Below, piece by piece: positions 39,199 through 49,322 of a stretch of DNA of 64,000 nucleotides; the first letter of the stretch is position 1; every line of letters begins with the position of its first letter. The stretch is from the NCBI GenBank assembly GCA_016793865.1, contig JAEULJ010000007.1, forward strand, positions 582,797-646,796, read 5' to 3'. A model generated the notes under the pieces. The model saw only the letters and a list, made by a program, of their open reading frames with translations. It was not told the origin of the DNA and made no database searches. A program made the translations under genes and the position numbers. The DNA comes from Altererythrobacter sp. GTDB taxonomy: Bacteria > Pseudomonadota > Alphaproteobacteria > Sphingomonadales > Sphingomonadaceae.

Positions 39199-39675
39199 AT
39201 GAACGATCGCCTCACTCACCTCGACGAATCGGGGGCCGCTCGCATGGTGGATGTGGGCGGCAAGCCGGCCTCCGTGCGCTCGGCCACGGCCACGGGGCGC
39301 ATCCGCATGAGCGCCGCGGCGCTCGCGGCGATTGCCGATGGGTCCGGTCCCAAGGGCGACGCGCTCGCCGCCGCGCGGATCGCAGGGATCATGGCCGCCA
39401 AGAAGACCGCCGAACTGATCCCCTTGTGCCACCCGCTCGCGATCGAGGCGGTGACCGTCGATTTCGAGATCGAGGCGGACGCCATACGGGCCACCGCCAC
39501 CGTCTCCCTCACCGGCCGAACCGGCGTGGAAATGGAAGCAATGACAGCTACTTGCGTGGCACTCCTCACAGTTTACGACATGGGCAAGGCGCTCGACAAG
39601 GCGATGGTGATCGAAGGCGTGCGCCTGCTCTCCAAGAGCGGCGGCAAGTCCGGCGATTGGCGCGCGCCGGAATGA
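39199..39675 (+). CDS. moaC: Cyclic pyranopterin monophosphate synthase
   Basis: Second step of molybdopterin synthesis (with MoaA). 158 residues from ATG 39199, which fits the family start just before [19 protein letters not shown] 39172 would add nine residues. Seen: [13 protein letters not shown], catalytic Lys/His region, and [21 protein letters not shown]. It overlaps moeA by 4 nt (ATGA). Confidence 0.95.
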   Translation: MNDRLTHLDESGAARMVDVGGKPASVRSATATGRIRMSAAALAAIADGSGPKGDALAAARIAGIMAAKKTAELIPLCHPLAIEAVTVDFEIEADAIRATATVSLTGRTGVEMEAMTATCVALLTVYDMGKALDKAMVIEGVRLLSKSGGKSGDWRAPE

Positions 39676-40856
39676 ACGCCCCGATCCCGCTGGAGGAGGC
39701 GTGGGAGAAGCTGTTCGCCCTCGCCGCGCCCCTGCCCACCGAAACGGTCGCGGCAGACGAGGTGGCCGGGCGCTGGCTCGCCGGCGACCTCCTCGCCCGG
39801 CGCACCCAGCCTGCCGCCGATCTCAGCGCGATGGACGGCTTCGCGGTCGCCGGGCCGGGCCCGTGGCGCATAAGGGGCGAATCGCGGGCCGGAGCGCCCT
39901 TCGCCGGGAAGATCGGCAGTGGAGAAGCCGCGCGCATATCGACCGGCGCGGCCTGCCCCGCCGGCACCGCGGCGATCGTGCCCATCGAGGACGCCGCCCT
40001 CGATGGCGAAACCCTCGATGCCCCGCACCCCGAGCCTGGCCGATACATCCGCCGCCGGGGGTTCGATTTCGGCGAAGGAGACCGGGTGATCGATGCCGGA
40101 ACCCGCATCGGCCCGGCGCAGATCGCGCTCGCCCGCGCCGCCGGGCATGGCGCGCTGGAGGTGGCGCGCCGCCCGCTGGTGGCCATCATCGAATGCGGCG
40201 ACGAGCTTTCCGCCGACCCCGCCGATCCGCATCCCGACCGCATCCCAGCCTCCAACGGCGCGATGGTGGCGGCGATGGCGCGATCCGTCGGGGCGCAGGC
40301 GCTGCGCATCGGGCCGCTGCCGGACAGGCGCGAGGAGCTTGCCCGCGCCCTGGTGGATGCGGGCGATGCCGATGTCATCGTCACCACCGCCGGCGCCTCG
40401 GTGGGAGAACACGACCATGTGCGCGGCGCGCTGGAGGATTGCGGCGCGAGCCTCGCCTTCTGGCGGGTCGCGATCCGGCCCGGCAAGCCGATGCTGGTGG
40501 CGCGACTGGGCCCTCGGATCGCCCTCGGCCTGCCCGGCAATCCAGCCTCAGCCTATGTCACCGCCTTCCTGTTCCTGCTCCCGCTGCTGCGCGCGATGCA
40601 GGGCGCGGCGGGGCCGCTGCCCAGGCCGCTGGCCCTGCCTCTCGCCGGCCCCCTGCCGGCCGGAGGGGAGCGCCGCGAGTTCCTGCGCGCCCGTCTTGTC
40701 GATGGGCGTGCCGTGCCTTTGGCTGAGCGCGACAGCAGCGCACTCGCGGGGCTGGCCGCCGCAGACCTGCTGATCGACCGCGCCATCGCCGCGCCTGCCG
40801 CGCATGATGGCCGGCAGGTGCCCTGCTACTGGCTCGAAAACGGCAGGATCGCTTGA
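39672..40856 (+). CDS. moeA: Molybdopterin molybdenumtransferase
   Basis: 394 residues; inserts molybdate into adenylated molybdopterin. Seen: [10 protein letters not shown] near the N-terminus, [39 protein letters not shown] and [16 protein letters not shown], all conserved MoeA motifs in order. Translationally coupled to moaC. Its stop is 24 nt before the lexA SOS box. Confidence 0.96.
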   Translation: MNAPIPLEEAWEKLFALAAPLPTETVAADEVAGRWLAGDLLARRTQPAADLSAMDGFAVAGPGPWRIRGESRAGAPFAGKIGSGEAARISTGAACPAGTAAIVPIEDAALDGETLDAPHPEPGRYIRRRGFDFGEGDRVIDAGTRIGPAQIALARAAGHGALEVARRPLVAIIECGDELSADPADPHPDRIPASNGAMVAAMARSVGAQALRIGPLPDRREELARALVDAGDADVIVTTAGASVGEHDHVRGALEDCGASLAFWRVAIRPGKPMLVARLGPRIALGLPGNPASAYVTAFLFLLPLLRAMQGAAGPLPRPLALPLAGPLPAGGERREFLRARLVDGRAVPLAERDSSALAGLAAADLLIDRAIAAPAAHDGRQVPCYWLENGRIA

Positions 40857-40880
40857 CAGCCTGCGCAAGGTTGCCTAATT

Positions 40881-40895
40881 GTTCCTTGTTCGTTC
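40881..40895 (+). promoter_or_regulatory. SOS (LexA) box
   Basis: GTTC-CTTGTTC-GTTC, an exact match to the alphaproteobacterial LexA operator GTTC-N7-GTTC, 38 nt before the lexA start. Indicates lexA autoregulation. Confidence 0.9.
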
Positions 40896-40933
40896 ACCAT
40901 CCCGCCCCTGTGGCGGTGGCAGGAGTTTTCGCG

Positions 40934-41623
40934 ATGCTGACCGCCAAGCAGCATGAACTTGTCCGCTTCATCCAGCAGCGGCTGGAAGAGACCGGCATCT
41001 CGCCCTCTTTCGAAGAGATGAAGGACGCGCTCGACCTCAAGAGCAAATCGGGTGTCCACCGGCTGATTTCGGCACTGGAAGAACGCGGCTTCATCCGCCG
41101 CCTGCCCAACCGCGCGCGCGCGCTGGAAGTGTTGAAGGGGCCGGAAGATGCCGTCGCCGCGCCGCGCACCGGCCGCGCCGCCAACGATGCCGCCTCCATC
41201 GGCCGCGCCGTGCAGAGGAGCGCGCCGCAGCCCGCCAACGATGTGGTGGAACTGCCGCTGCACGGGCGGATCGCCGCCGGCGCCCCGATCGAGGCGCTGG
41301 AGGGACAGGCCACCCTGCCCGTCCCCGCCGCGCTGCTCGGCCCCGGCGATCACTACGCACTCGAAGTCTCGGGCGATTCCATGATCGAGGCCGGCATCTT
41401 CGACGGCGACTATGCGCTGGTCCGCCGCACCGATACCGCCCGCGACGGGGAGATCGTTGTGGCGCTGGTCGACAACGAGGAAGCGACCCTCAAATACCTC
41501 CGCCGCGAGAACGGAATGATCCGCCTGGACCCGGCCAACGGGGCCTATGACCCGCAGATCTACACCCCCGGCCGTGTGGCGGTGCAGGGCAAGCTGGCGG
41601 GGCTGCTGCGGCGCTATCACTGA
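40934..41623 (+). CDS. lexA: LexA repressor
   Basis: 229-residue SOS repressor and self-cleaving peptidase. N-terminal winged helix (1-65; [19 protein letters not shown]), cleavage site Ala115-Gly116, catalytic Ser149 in [10 protein letters not shown] and Lys187 in ATLKYL. Length is typical of alphaproteobacterial LexA (about 230-240). ATG 40934 follows AGGAG by 8 nt. Conserved position between moeA and comEC. Confidence 0.97.
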   Translation: MLTAKQHELVRFIQQRLEETGISPSFEEMKDALDLKSKSGVHRLISALEERGFIRRLPNRARALEVLKGPEDAVAAPRTGRAANDAASIGRAVQRSAPQPANDVVELPLHGRIAAGAPIEALEGQATLPVPAALLGPGDHYALEVSGDSMIEAGIFDGDYALVRRTDTARDGEIVVALVDNEEATLKYLRRENGMIRLDPANGAYDPQIYTPGRVAVQGKLAGLLRRYH

Positions 41624-41734
41624 GGGCGGAGGACCGATGGCCGCCCGGCCTTGTCCATCGGGCAAGTGCGCCGGCGGGATCGGCTCCGGTTGACGTTCTG
41701 CTCGACGGCGGCCGCCTGCGGCCTGCCGTCCATT

Positions 41735-43987
41735 TCACGGCAGCGCAGGTGGTCCTGACGCGGCGCCCTGGCGGGGATCGGCCGGCCAACCGGATCGCTC
41801 GCCCCCGCGCCACCAGCCGTGCTCGCCCTGGCTCTCCCCCACCGTCACCAGACGCGGCTTGCCATCCAGGTAGAGCGCCAGCCCGCCGTTCTCGGCCAGG
41901 AAGCCCCGGTCCGCCTTGAGCCAGCGCGGCGCGCAACTGCGGGGCATGGTGCGGGCGGCAATGACGATGTCGGCGCTGGCGCAGGCGGCGATGAGCTGGC
42001 GGGCATCGACATAATGCCTGTTCCGCGCGACGAGGAGCGACCAGGCCCGCCCTCCCCGTTCGATGGTCAGCGCGCAGAATTCGGCGCTGCATCGGGCACC
42101 CGGGGCTCGGTCGATCGCCACGATCCCGCCCTCGACAGCGGCCGCATCGCGCAGCGAATCGAGCGTGTAGCTGCTCCTGTCGGGGTTCCCTTCGCGCAGC
42201 ACCAGCAGCCGTCCCTCCGCCGCCGTCACCCCGATCTGGCGCCCGTCGCGGGCCACCAGCACGTCCGGGGTGCGCGCGCCCAGCAGCATCAGCGCGCAGG
42301 CCAGCGCCGCCACCGGCAGCCCGAGCAGCCGTGTCCGCCCTCGCCACAGCGCCAGCCACAGCATCCCCGCGACATAGAGTAGCACCGCCCCCAGCCCGAT
42401 CTGCGGCATCAGGCGCACCGCCCCCGGCTGCGCGGCCACGAAGTGCGCGATCCCCAGCAGCAGCTCGATCGCCCGGCCCGCGAGCCACCATACCGGCCCG
42501 CCCGCACCCGCGAGATCGAGGAACAGCGCCAGCGCGATCAGCGGCATGATGACAAAGGTCGTCAGCGGGATGGCCAGCACGTTGGCGAGCGCGCCATAGG
42601 CTCCGGCGCGGTGGAAGTGGAACAGCACGATCGGGGTCAGCACCGCCTCGATGACCACGCCGGTCACGAACAGCATGATGAACCGCCGGCCCATTCGCGC
42701 GGCCCAGCTCTCCTCGCGCGGGGCAAGGAACTGGCGCACCGGCTCCGCCCCGGCCAGCGCCACGATCGCCAGCACGGCGGCGAAGCTCATCTGGAAGCTG
42801 GGGCCCACCAGGCTCTCGGGCCACAGCAGCAGCACGATGCCGGCCACCACCGCCACCATCCGCAGCGAAAGCGGCTCGCGCCCCAGCGCCAGCGCCAGCA
42901 GCACCAGCGCCGCCCCCAGGCAGCTGCGGATCGTGGGCACCTCCGCACCGGTCAGCAGGGTGTAGCCCACCCCCGCCCCCGCGGCGAGCGTGGCCGCCAG
43001 CAGCGGCAGCCGCACCCGCACCACCAGCCACGGCCACAGCGCCAGCAGGCGGATGGCGAGCAGATAGACACCGGCGATCAGCGCGCTGACGTGCAATCCG
43101 CTGATCGACAGCAGGTGGGTGAGCCCCGCATCGCGCATCGCCACCTCGTCGCTATCCGCGATCGCGCCCCGGTCGCCGCTGGCGAAGGCGGCCGCGATCG
43201 CCCCCGGCGAGCCGCCCAGCTCGCCCCGGACATGGGCCGACAGCCGGCGCTGCGCCCGCGCGATGGCCCCGCCCTCGCTGCCGGGCTCGATAATGGCGAT
43301 GGCGCCATAGGAGGCGCCGGTCGCGGCCAGCCCCTCGAACCACGCCCGGCGCGCGAAATCATAGGCGCCGGGCACCAGCGGCGGGGCCGGCGGCAGCAGC
43401 CGCGCGCCGGTGCGGATCATCGCGCCCTCTACCAGCCCCGGCCCGTCCAGAGCGGCGGGAACGTTCAGCCTCACCTTGATCGCGCGAGCCGTGCCGGGCT
43501 CGCGCATCGCCAGCGTCAGCCTGACGCGCTTCTCCGCCGGCTGCTCCACCCGCGCCAGGATGCGGCCTTCCACCACGCCGATATAGGGCTGCGCGATCGG
43601 CGCGGTGCCGACCACCGCCGACCGCGCCCAGATCGTCGCCACGCCGATGGCGAAGGCCAGCGCCAGCGCCACGGCGGCAAGGCGCAGCAGCGCCCGTTCC
43701 TCCCGTCCGCGCCAGTGCAGCCAGGCAGCCGCGGCCGCCGCACCCACCACTGCCATCGCCAGCAGCCATTGCCCGGGCCGCGCGAGGGTGAACCAGGCGG
43801 CGATGCCGGCGGCGAAAGCCACCGCGATCCACGGGCCGCGGTCGTGCGATAGCCGCCCCAGCGCCGCCTCCGCCGCGTCGGCGAAACTGGACAAGGTTAG
43901 GCGGCGATGCCAAGGGCGCTGCAATGCAGCATGGCCGGTCCCGCCGGCCTCCCCCAATGGCACCAAGGGCGCGGTCCGCGTCGCCAT
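41735..43987 (-). CDS. comEC: ComEC/Rec2-family DNA-uptake channel protein without metallo-beta-lactamase motif
   Basis: About 750 residues: N-terminal helices and DUF4131-like soluble region, then the competence domain (LTHLLSISGLHVSALIAGVY is the family signature; also PTIRSCLGAALVLLALAL). About ten or more membrane helices. The C-terminal periplasmic region (from about residue 560) lacks the HxHxDH zinc motif of full ComEC proteins. I chose ATG 43987, 29 nt from the divergent gltX ATG; an ATG 51 nt further upstream would overlap gltX. Its activity in transformation is untested. Confidence 0.88.
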   Translation of the reverse strand: MATRTAPLVPLGEAGGTGHAALQRPWHRRLTLSSFADAAEAALGRLSHDRGPWIAVAFAAGIAAWFTLARPGQWLLAMAVVGAAAAAAWLHWRGREERALLRLAAVALALAFAIGVATIWARSAVVGTAPIAQPYIGVVEGRILARVEQPAEKRVRLTLAMREPGTARAIKVRLNVPAALDGPGLVEGAMIRTGARLLPPAPPLVPGAYDFARRAWFEGLAATGASYGAIAIIEPGSEGGAIARAQRRLSAHVRGELGGSPGAIAAAFASGDRGAIADSDEVAMRDAGLTHLLSISGLHVSALIAGVYLLAIRLLALWPWLVVRVRLPLLAATLAAGAGVGYTLLTGAEVPTIRSCLGAALVLLALALGREPLSLRMVAVVAGIVLLLWPESLVGPSFQMSFAAVLAIVALAGAEPVRQFLAPREESWAARMGRRFIMLFVTGVVIEAVLTPIVLFHFHRAGAYGALANVLAIPLTTFVIMPLIALALFLDLAGAGGPVWWLAGRAIELLLGIAHFVAAQPGAVRLMPQIGLGAVLLYVAGMLWLALWRGRTRLLGLPVAALACALMLLGARTPDVLVARDGRQIGVTAAEGRLLVLREGNPDRSSYTLDSLRDAAAVEGGIVAIDRAPGARCSAEFCALTIERGGRAWSLLVARNRHYVDARQLIAACASADIVIAARTMPRSCAPRWLKADRGFLAENGGLALYLDGKPRLVTVGESQGEHGWWRGGERSGWPADPRQGAASGPPALP

Positions 43988-44016
43988 GATCCGCTTTGGA
44001 AAGGAAGCCGTCCCTG

Positions 44017-45483
44017 ATGGCAAGCAGTATCGGGGCAAACGACGGGGGACCGGGCCAGGGCGGCGCCAGGGGCGCGATTCCGGTCGTGACCCGCTTCGCC
44101 CCCTCGCCGACCGGCTACCTGCACATCGGAGGCGCGCGCACCGCGCTGTTCAACTGGCTGTTCGCGCGCCACCACGGCGGCAAGGTGTTGCTGCGGATCG
44201 AGGATACCGACCGCAAGCGCTCCACCCAGGATGCGATCGACAAGATCATCGACGGGCTCGACTGGCTGGGCCTCGACTTCGATGCTCCGCCGCTGTTCCA
44301 GTCGGACCGGGCGAGCCGCCACGCGGAGGTCGCACGGCAGCTCCTGGCGAAGGGCCAGGCCTACAGGTGCTATGCCACGCCCGAGGAACTGGAAGCGATG
44401 CGCGAGGACCAGCGGGCGAGGAAGCTGCCGCTTCGCTACGACCGCCGCTGGCGCGACCGCGATCCGGCCGAGGCGCCGGCGGGCGCGTCCCCCGTCATCC
44501 GGCTGAAGGTCCCGACCGAAGGCGAGACCAGCATCCAGGATGCGGTGCAGGGCCGTGTCACCGTCCAGAACGCAGAGATCGACGACTACGTCCTGCTGCG
44601 CGCCGACGGCACGCCCACCTACATGCTGGCGGTGGTGGTGGACGACCACGACATGGGCGTCACCCATGTCATCCGCGGCGACGACCATCTGAACAACGCC
44701 TTCCGCCAGCTTCCCATCATACGGGCGATGGGCTGGCCGGAACCGGTCTATGCCCACATCCCGCTGATCCACGGCACCGACGGCGCGAAGCTGTCGAAGC
44801 GCCACGGCGCGGTGGGTGTCGAGGCGTATCGCGACGACGAGGGCGTGCTGCCGGAGGCGCTGTTCAACTATCTGTTGCGGCTCGGCTGGGGCCACGGCGA
44901 CAGGGAGGAGATCACGCGCGAGGAGGCGATCGAGCTGTTCGACCTCGCGGGGGTGGGCAAGAGCCCTTCCCGCTTCGACTTGAAGAAACTTCAGAACCTC
45001 AACGGGCACTACATCCGCGAGGCGGACGATGCGCGGCTGGCGGCGCTGGTGGCACCCAGGATCGGCCTCCAGGTCGATGCCGCGCTGCTTACTCGCGCCA
45101 TGCCGGTGCTCAAGGTCCGTGCGCATGACCTGAACGAGCTGGCGGAAGGTGCGCGCTTCCTGTTCGCACGCCGCCCGCTTGCGCTCACCGAGAAGGCGCA
45201 GGCGCTGCTCGACGATGCCGGGCGCGGCGTGCTCGCGCTCGTGTCCGAAGCGTTGCACGGCGAAACCGACTGGACAATCGAGACGCTCGAGGCCACTACC
45301 AAGGCGCTGGCCGAACGGCTCGGTCTCGGGCTCGGGAAGCTGGCGCAGCCCATGCGTGCGGCGCTGACGGGGACGACGACCTCACCCGGCATTTTCGATG
45401 TCCTGATCCTGCTCGGGCGTGATGAAGCGCTCGCCCGGATCGACGCACACGCGGCGGCCCCAGAGACCGCCACACCCAACTGA
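44017..45483 (+). CDS. gltX: Glutamate-tRNA ligase
   Basis: 488-residue class Ib synthetase. HIGH-type motif [18 protein letters not shown]-type motif KLSKRHG, and a C-terminal anticodon-binding helical domain. ATG 44017 follows AAAGGAAG by about 9 nt; TTG 43996 is the longer alternative. Alphaproteobacteria often carry two gltX paralogues, one charging tRNA-Gln as well; which this is cannot be told. Upstream comEC is divergent. Confidence 0.96.
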   Translation: MASSIGANDGGPGQGGARGAIPVVTRFAPSPTGYLHIGGARTALFNWLFARHHGGKVLLRIEDTDRKRSTQDAIDKIIDGLDWLGLDFDAPPLFQSDRASRHAEVARQLLAKGQAYRCYATPEELEAMREDQRARKLPLRYDRRWRDRDPAEAPAGASPVIRLKVPTEGETSIQDAVQGRVTVQNAEIDDYVLLRADGTPTYMLAVVVDDHDMGVTHVIRGDDHLNNAFRQLPIIRAMGWPEPVYAHIPLIHGTDGAKLSKRHGAVGVEAYRDDEGVLPEALFNYLLRLGWGHGDREEITREEAIELFDLAGVGKSPSRFDLKKLQNLNGHYIREADDARLAALVAPRIGLQVDAALLTRAMPVLKVRAHDLNELAEGARFLFARRPLALTEKAQALLDDAGRGVLALVSEALHGETDWTIETLEATTKALAERLGLGLGKLAQPMRAALTGTTTSPGIFDVLILLGRDEALARIDAHAAAPETATPN

Positions 45484-45497
45484 AGACGGAGACCTTC

Positions 45498-46790
45498 ATG
45501 GCCGACAGCAACGCCAACGCCACGCTCGATATCAACGGCAAGACCGTGCGCTATCCGGTCCTGAAGGGAAGCACCGGACCGGACGTGGTCGATATCCGCA
45601 AGCTGTTCGGCGACACCGGCACCTTCACCTACGATCCCGGCTACAAATCCACCGCGAGCTGCGAGAGCGCCCTCACCTATATCGACGGCGACGAGGGCAT
45701 TCTGCTCCATCGCGGCTATCCCATCGGCCAGCTCGCCGAGCATTCCAGCTTCATGGAGGTGTGCTACCTCCTCCTCAACGGCGAACTGCCCAAGCAGACC
45801 GAGCTGGACGACTTCACCCGCACCATCACCCGCCACACCATGCTGCACGAGCAGCTCGCGACCTTCTACCGCGGTTTCCGGCGCGATGCGCACCCGATGG
45901 CCATCATGTGCGGCGTGGTAGGTGCGCTGAGCGCCTTCTACCACGACAGCACGGACATCTCGGACCCCGAGCACCGCAAGATCAGCAGCCACCGGCTGAT
46001 CGCCAAGATGCCCACGATCGCGGCGATGGCGTACAAATATTCGGTGGGGCAGCCCTTCCTCTACCCCAAGAACGAGCTGTCCTACACCGCCAACTTCATG
46101 CGCATGACCTTCGGCGTGCCGGCGGAGGAATACGAGCTGCACCCGGCGGTCGAGAAGGCGATGGACCGCATCTTCATCCTCCACGCCGACCATGAACAGA
46201 ACGCCTCCACCTCTACGGTGCGGCTGGCCGGTTCCTCGGGCGCGAACCCCTTCGCCTGCATCGCGGCGGGCATAGCCTGCCTGTGGGGCCCGGCGCACGG
46301 GGGCGCCAACGAGGCGGCGCTGAACATGCTCCAGGAGATCGGGACACCCGACAGGATTCCGCACTATATCGAGCGTGCCAAGGACAAGAACGATCCGTTC
46401 CGCCTGATGGGTTTCGGCCACCGGGTGTACAAGAACTACGATCCGCGCGCGGCGGTGATGCAGAAGACCGTGCGCGAGGTGTTCGATGCACTCAAGGTCA
46501 AGGATCCCGTGTTCGAGACCGCCCTGCGGCTCGAGGAACTCGCCCTCAGCGACGACTACTTCAAGGAAAAGAAGCTGTTCCCCAACGTCGATTTCTATTC
46601 GGGCATCATCCTGTCGGCGATCGGCTTCCCCACCACCATGTTCACGGCGCTGTTCGCGCTTGCGCGCACCGTTGGCTGGGTGGCGCAGTGGAACGAGATG
46701 ATTTCCGATCCCGCGCAGGTGATCGGCCGCCCGCGCCAGCTCTACACCGGCCCCACCGAGCGCGACTATGTGCCCATGGCCAAGCGCTGA
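45498..46790 (+). CDS. gltA: Citrate synthase (type II, hexameric)
   Basis: 430 residues; condenses acetyl-CoA and oxaloacetate. Seen: N-terminal beta domain typical of Gram-negative NADH-sensitive enzymes ([20 protein letters not shown] is split here), [20 protein letters not shown] with catalytic His, [26 protein letters not shown] with catalytic His/Arg, and a conserved catalytic Asp in PNVDFYSG. Starts 14 nt after gltX and is probably co-transcribed. Confidence 0.98.
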   Translation: MADSNANATLDINGKTVRYPVLKGSTGPDVVDIRKLFGDTGTFTYDPGYKSTASCESALTYIDGDEGILLHRGYPIGQLAEHSSFMEVCYLLLNGELPKQTELDDFTRTITRHTMLHEQLATFYRGFRRDAHPMAIMCGVVGALSAFYHDSTDISDPEHRKISSHRLIAKMPTIAAMAYKYSVGQPFLYPKNELSYTANFMRMTFGVPAEEYELHPAVEKAMDRIFILHADHEQNASTSTVRLAGSSGANPFACIAAGIACLWGPAHGGANEAALNMLQEIGTPDRIPHYIERAKDKNDPFRLMGFGHRVYKNYDPRAAVMQKTVREVFDALKVKDPVFETALRLEELALSDDYFKEKKLFPNVDFYSGIILSAIGFPTTMFTALFALARTVGWVAQWNEMISDPAQVIGRPRQLYTGPTERDYVPMAKR

Positions 46791-46802
46791 GGGCATGGCC
46801 GC

Positions 46803-46997
46803 ATGATTGCCCGCGTGCTGCTGGTCATCGGGCTCCTGATGGTCGCGGCGGGCGCGCTATGGGCGCTCCAGGGGGCCGGAATCGTGATGTGGCCGGCCGA
46901 AAGCTTCATGCTGCGCCGGGAGGGCTGGATCACCTATGGCCTGGGCACCATGCTGGCGGGCGTGTTCCTGATCGGATGGGCGCGCCGGCGGCGCTGA
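46803..46997 (+). CDS. Small two-helix membrane protein
   Basis: 64 residues with two membrane helices (about 3-22 and 44-60) joined by a short loop IVMWPAESFMLRREGW, ending in RRRR. It lies 12 nt after gltA and ends directly at the stop of the convergent kinase-like gene (46998). Similar short proteins sit behind gltA in sphingomonads; function unknown. Confidence 0.7.
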   Translation: MIARVLLVIGLLMVAAGALWALQGAGIVMWPAESFMLRREGWITYGLGTMLAGVFLIGWARRRR

Positions 46998-48371
46998 TCA
47001 ATCCACCGCCGACAGCGTAAGGGTGAAGCGCGCGCCCTGTCCGGGGGCGCTCTCGACCGTGAGATCGCCCTCCATCGCGCGGGCCAGGCGCCGTCCGATA
47101 TGCAGACCCAGCCCGCTGCCGCCGTCACCACTGCGGCCCAGCCGCTCGAACTTGTCGAACACCCGCGCCTGCTCAGCCGCATTGAGGCCGCGCCCCTGGT
47201 CGGCCACCGTCACCCGCGCGCGATACCCGTCGCGATCGAGCCTGATCCACACCTGGCTGTCCTCGGGCGAATAGGCGATCGCATTGCCGATGAGGTTGAT
47301 GAGGATTTGCAGCACGCGGCGGAACTCGCCCCGCGCCCACAGGCTTTCCCCCGGCACGGGGGGCACCAGCACGATGCCGCGCCCCTGAGCGCGCACACCC
47401 AGGATGCCGCAGGCCTGCCGCGCCGCCTCGCCCAGATCGATCCGCACCAGTGCGACCGTGAAGTCGGGGGCATCCACCCCTTCGAGATCCGCGATGTCCT
47501 CGATCAGCGCCAGCAGATGCTGGCCGGCGTCGATCATGTCCCCGGCATAGCCCGCGTAGATATCGGCGACAGGTCCGGCCAGTCGCGAACGGATCGCTTC
47601 GGCCTGGGTGATGACGCGGTCGATCGGTTCGCGCAGTGCGGGTGCAAGCTCCTCGCCTAGCGAGGGAATGGCCGATGAGGCGGCAGGCGCGGTCCTGTCC
47701 ACTTCCGGCGCGGCCTGCTCGGAGGCAAGGGTCAGCACGAAGCCGTCGCTGCCCGGCTCGGGCATGCCGAGAGGATCGAGCCAGGCGGTCCAGCGACGCG
47801 CCGAGCCCGCCACCTCGCACGCCGCGCCATCGAGAAGGCGCCAGTGAAGAGGCTGCCCTTCGATGGCACCCGGCAGCGTGACGAAATCGGTCCAGGGGCG
47901 ACCCACTCCGGCGGCCATGTCGGCGGCCAGTTCCGCCATGTCGGCGGCATCGCTGGCGGCGGTGAGGACGCCCTGGTTGCGGTCCAGCCGTGCGGAGAAT
48001 TCGGGCAGCGCACGGTCCAGCTCGCGCCGTACCCGGGCAAGTTGCTGCTCCTCCTCGCCACGTTGCACGGCCTCTGCGCGCCAGCTCGCAATCCCCAGGA
48101 GACAGCCGCCGCCACCGGCATAGTCGGGGATCGCCTCGATCCAGCCGCTGATCCGCTCCTCGCGCCCCAGCGCATTGAACGAACGCGACATACGCAGGCC
48201 CAGCTCCACCGCGCGCGTAGCAATGTTGCGCAGCTCCGGGATGGCGAGCGTGCCGCCGATCTCCCCGCCGTTCTCCCTCTGGAGGGTCGCCAGCGGCTCG
48301 TCAGCCTCGACCAGCCGCCCCTCGCGGTCGACGCGGCCCGTCGCCAGATATGGCACAGAAGCCTGGCTCAC
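46998..48371 (-). CDS. PleC/DivJ/DivL-like histidine kinase homologue without the phospho-accepting histidine
   Basis: 457 residues from GTG 48371, which overlaps the upstream stop by 4 nt (GTGA). A PAS-like N-terminal half without membrane helices is followed by a dimerisation helix ALREPIDRVITQAEAI and AGYAGDMIDAGQHLLALIED, clearly of the PleC/DivJ/PdhS type, but Pro244 occupies the H-box histidine position. The ATPase domain is intact: N-box NLIGNAIAYSP (359-369), G1 DQGRGL (391-396), F-box VFDKFERLG, G2 SGLGLHIG (419-426). It therefore probably binds ATP but cannot autophosphorylate in the usual way; DivL of Caulobacter is a known precedent for an altered H-box. Confidence 0.8.
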   Translation of the reverse strand: MSQASVPYLATGRVDREGRLVEADEPLATLQRENGGEIGGTLAIPELRNIATRAVELGLRMSRSFNALGREERISGWIEAIPDYAGGGGCLLGIASWRAEAVQRGEEEQQLARVRRELDRALPEFSARLDRNQGVLTAASDAADMAELAADMAAGVGRPWTDFVTLPGAIEGQPLHWRLLDGAACEVAGSARRWTAWLDPLGMPEPGSDGFVLTLASEQAAPEVDRTAPAASSAIPSLGEELAPALREPIDRVITQAEAIRSRLAGPVADIYAGYAGDMIDAGQHLLALIEDIADLEGVDAPDFTVALVRIDLGEAARQACGILGVRAQGRGIVLVPPVPGESLWARGEFRRVLQILINLIGNAIAYSPEDSQVWIRLDRDGYRARVTVADQGRGLNAAEQARVFDKFERLGRSGDGGSGLGLHIGRRLARAMEGDLTVESAPGQGARFTLTLSAVD

Positions 48372-49282
48372 CGGCGCGCCTCCGCAAGCCATTGCGCCGC
48401 CTCTCGAGTGCCGACATCGTGAAGACCACGCGGCAGTTGTGCATCGGGGCGGATCATCAGCGCCTGGCGCTCAGCCTCGGCGGGCGCGGCGCCGGCGGCG
48501 CGCAGTGCCAGCATCAGCCGGCCAAGCTCCCTGTCGCTGGCGGCGAAGATCGTCCGCTCGCGCGTCTCGCCCGTGCGGATGGCAAGGACGCTGAGCCACA
48601 GCGCGACCCCTGCCTCCTCCACGGCCAGCGCCGCGCCGCCGAGCAGATCGCCGGTCTCGCCCGCCAGCCGGCCAAGCAAGGCGAGGCGGCCGGAGCCTTC
48701 CTCGTAATCGCGGCGCAATCTTGCCTCGCGCCCTTCGGGCTCGCCGGGCAAGGCATTCCGCAGGATCAGCAGCGCGGCATGGAACAGCTCCGCCGGAAGC
48801 TCCCCGAGCGGGAGGGCCATGCGTCGCTGCGCCTGCGCGAACCGCGCCTGCGCCCCGAGCGCCGCCATGGCCAGGGCGCTGGTCTCCGCCGGGATGCCGG
48901 CCACCAGCGACTGGATCAGCGGGGAAAGCACCGGATCGAGCGCGCGCTCGGCCTCCAGGCCCAGCGCGAGCCGCCATTCGAGCGCCAGCGCGTGGCAGTG
49001 GTCGCGCAATGCCTCGCTCTCCGCCAGCCGGGCCGCAAGGGCGGCGCTTGTCGCGGTGTCGACCTCCCGGCCGTCCGTCGCCAGGAGCTGGCGGGACAGA
49101 TCCGCCAGCATTCCGCCGACCTGCGCCACGACCGCCTCGCCCAGCAGGCTGTGATCCTCGACGGCGAGCAGGCGGTGCAACGCGGGTGAGCTGCGGGCAT
49201 GGAGCCGGTCGCCCCGTGCCATCGCGGCGCGCAGCGGGTGGTCGGCGGGTTCCGCCTGACTGGGTGCGCGAGGGCCGCTCAT
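48368..49282 (-). CDS. Unrecognised all-helical cytoplasmic protein
   Basis: 304 residues from ATG 49282; a longer start at 49300 would run into the CtrA-like box. I do not recognise a family. It is Ala/Leu/Arg-rich, predicted almost entirely alpha-helical, with no signal peptide, membrane helix or cysteine-rich motif. Weakly repetitive helical-pair segments (LPLGELPAELFHAALLILR; GRLALLGRLAGETGDLLGG) suggest a scaffold. Its stop overlaps the start of the kinase-like gene (GTGA), so the two are translated together, and a CtrA-like box lies about 24 nt upstream. Confidence 0.7.
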   Translation of the reverse strand: MSGPRAPSQAEPADHPLRAAMARGDRLHARSSPALHRLLAVEDHSLLGEAVVAQVGGMLADLSRQLLATDGREVDTATSAALAARLAESEALRDHCHALALEWRLALGLEAERALDPVLSPLIQSLVAGIPAETSALAMAALGAQARFAQAQRRMALPLGELPAELFHAALLILRNALPGEPEGREARLRRDYEEGSGRLALLGRLAGETGDLLGGAALAVEEAGVALWLSVLAIRTGETRERTIFAASDRELGRLMLALRAAGAAPAEAERQALMIRPDAQLPRGLHDVGTREAAQWLAEARR

Positions 49283-49305
49283 CCGTTCCAGCACTACCAC
49301 CGCAC

Positions 49306-49322
49306 GGTTAATCGCCCGTTAG
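49306..49322 (-). promoter_or_regulatory. CtrA-like box overlapping the stop codon of the upstream gene
   Basis: Read on the minus strand: CTAA-CGGGCGA-TTAACC, one mismatch from TTAA-N7-TTAAC. It lies 24 nt before the ATG of the 304-residue gene and includes the TAA stop of the preceding gene, so it would give the distal pair its own promoter. Confidence 0.45.
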
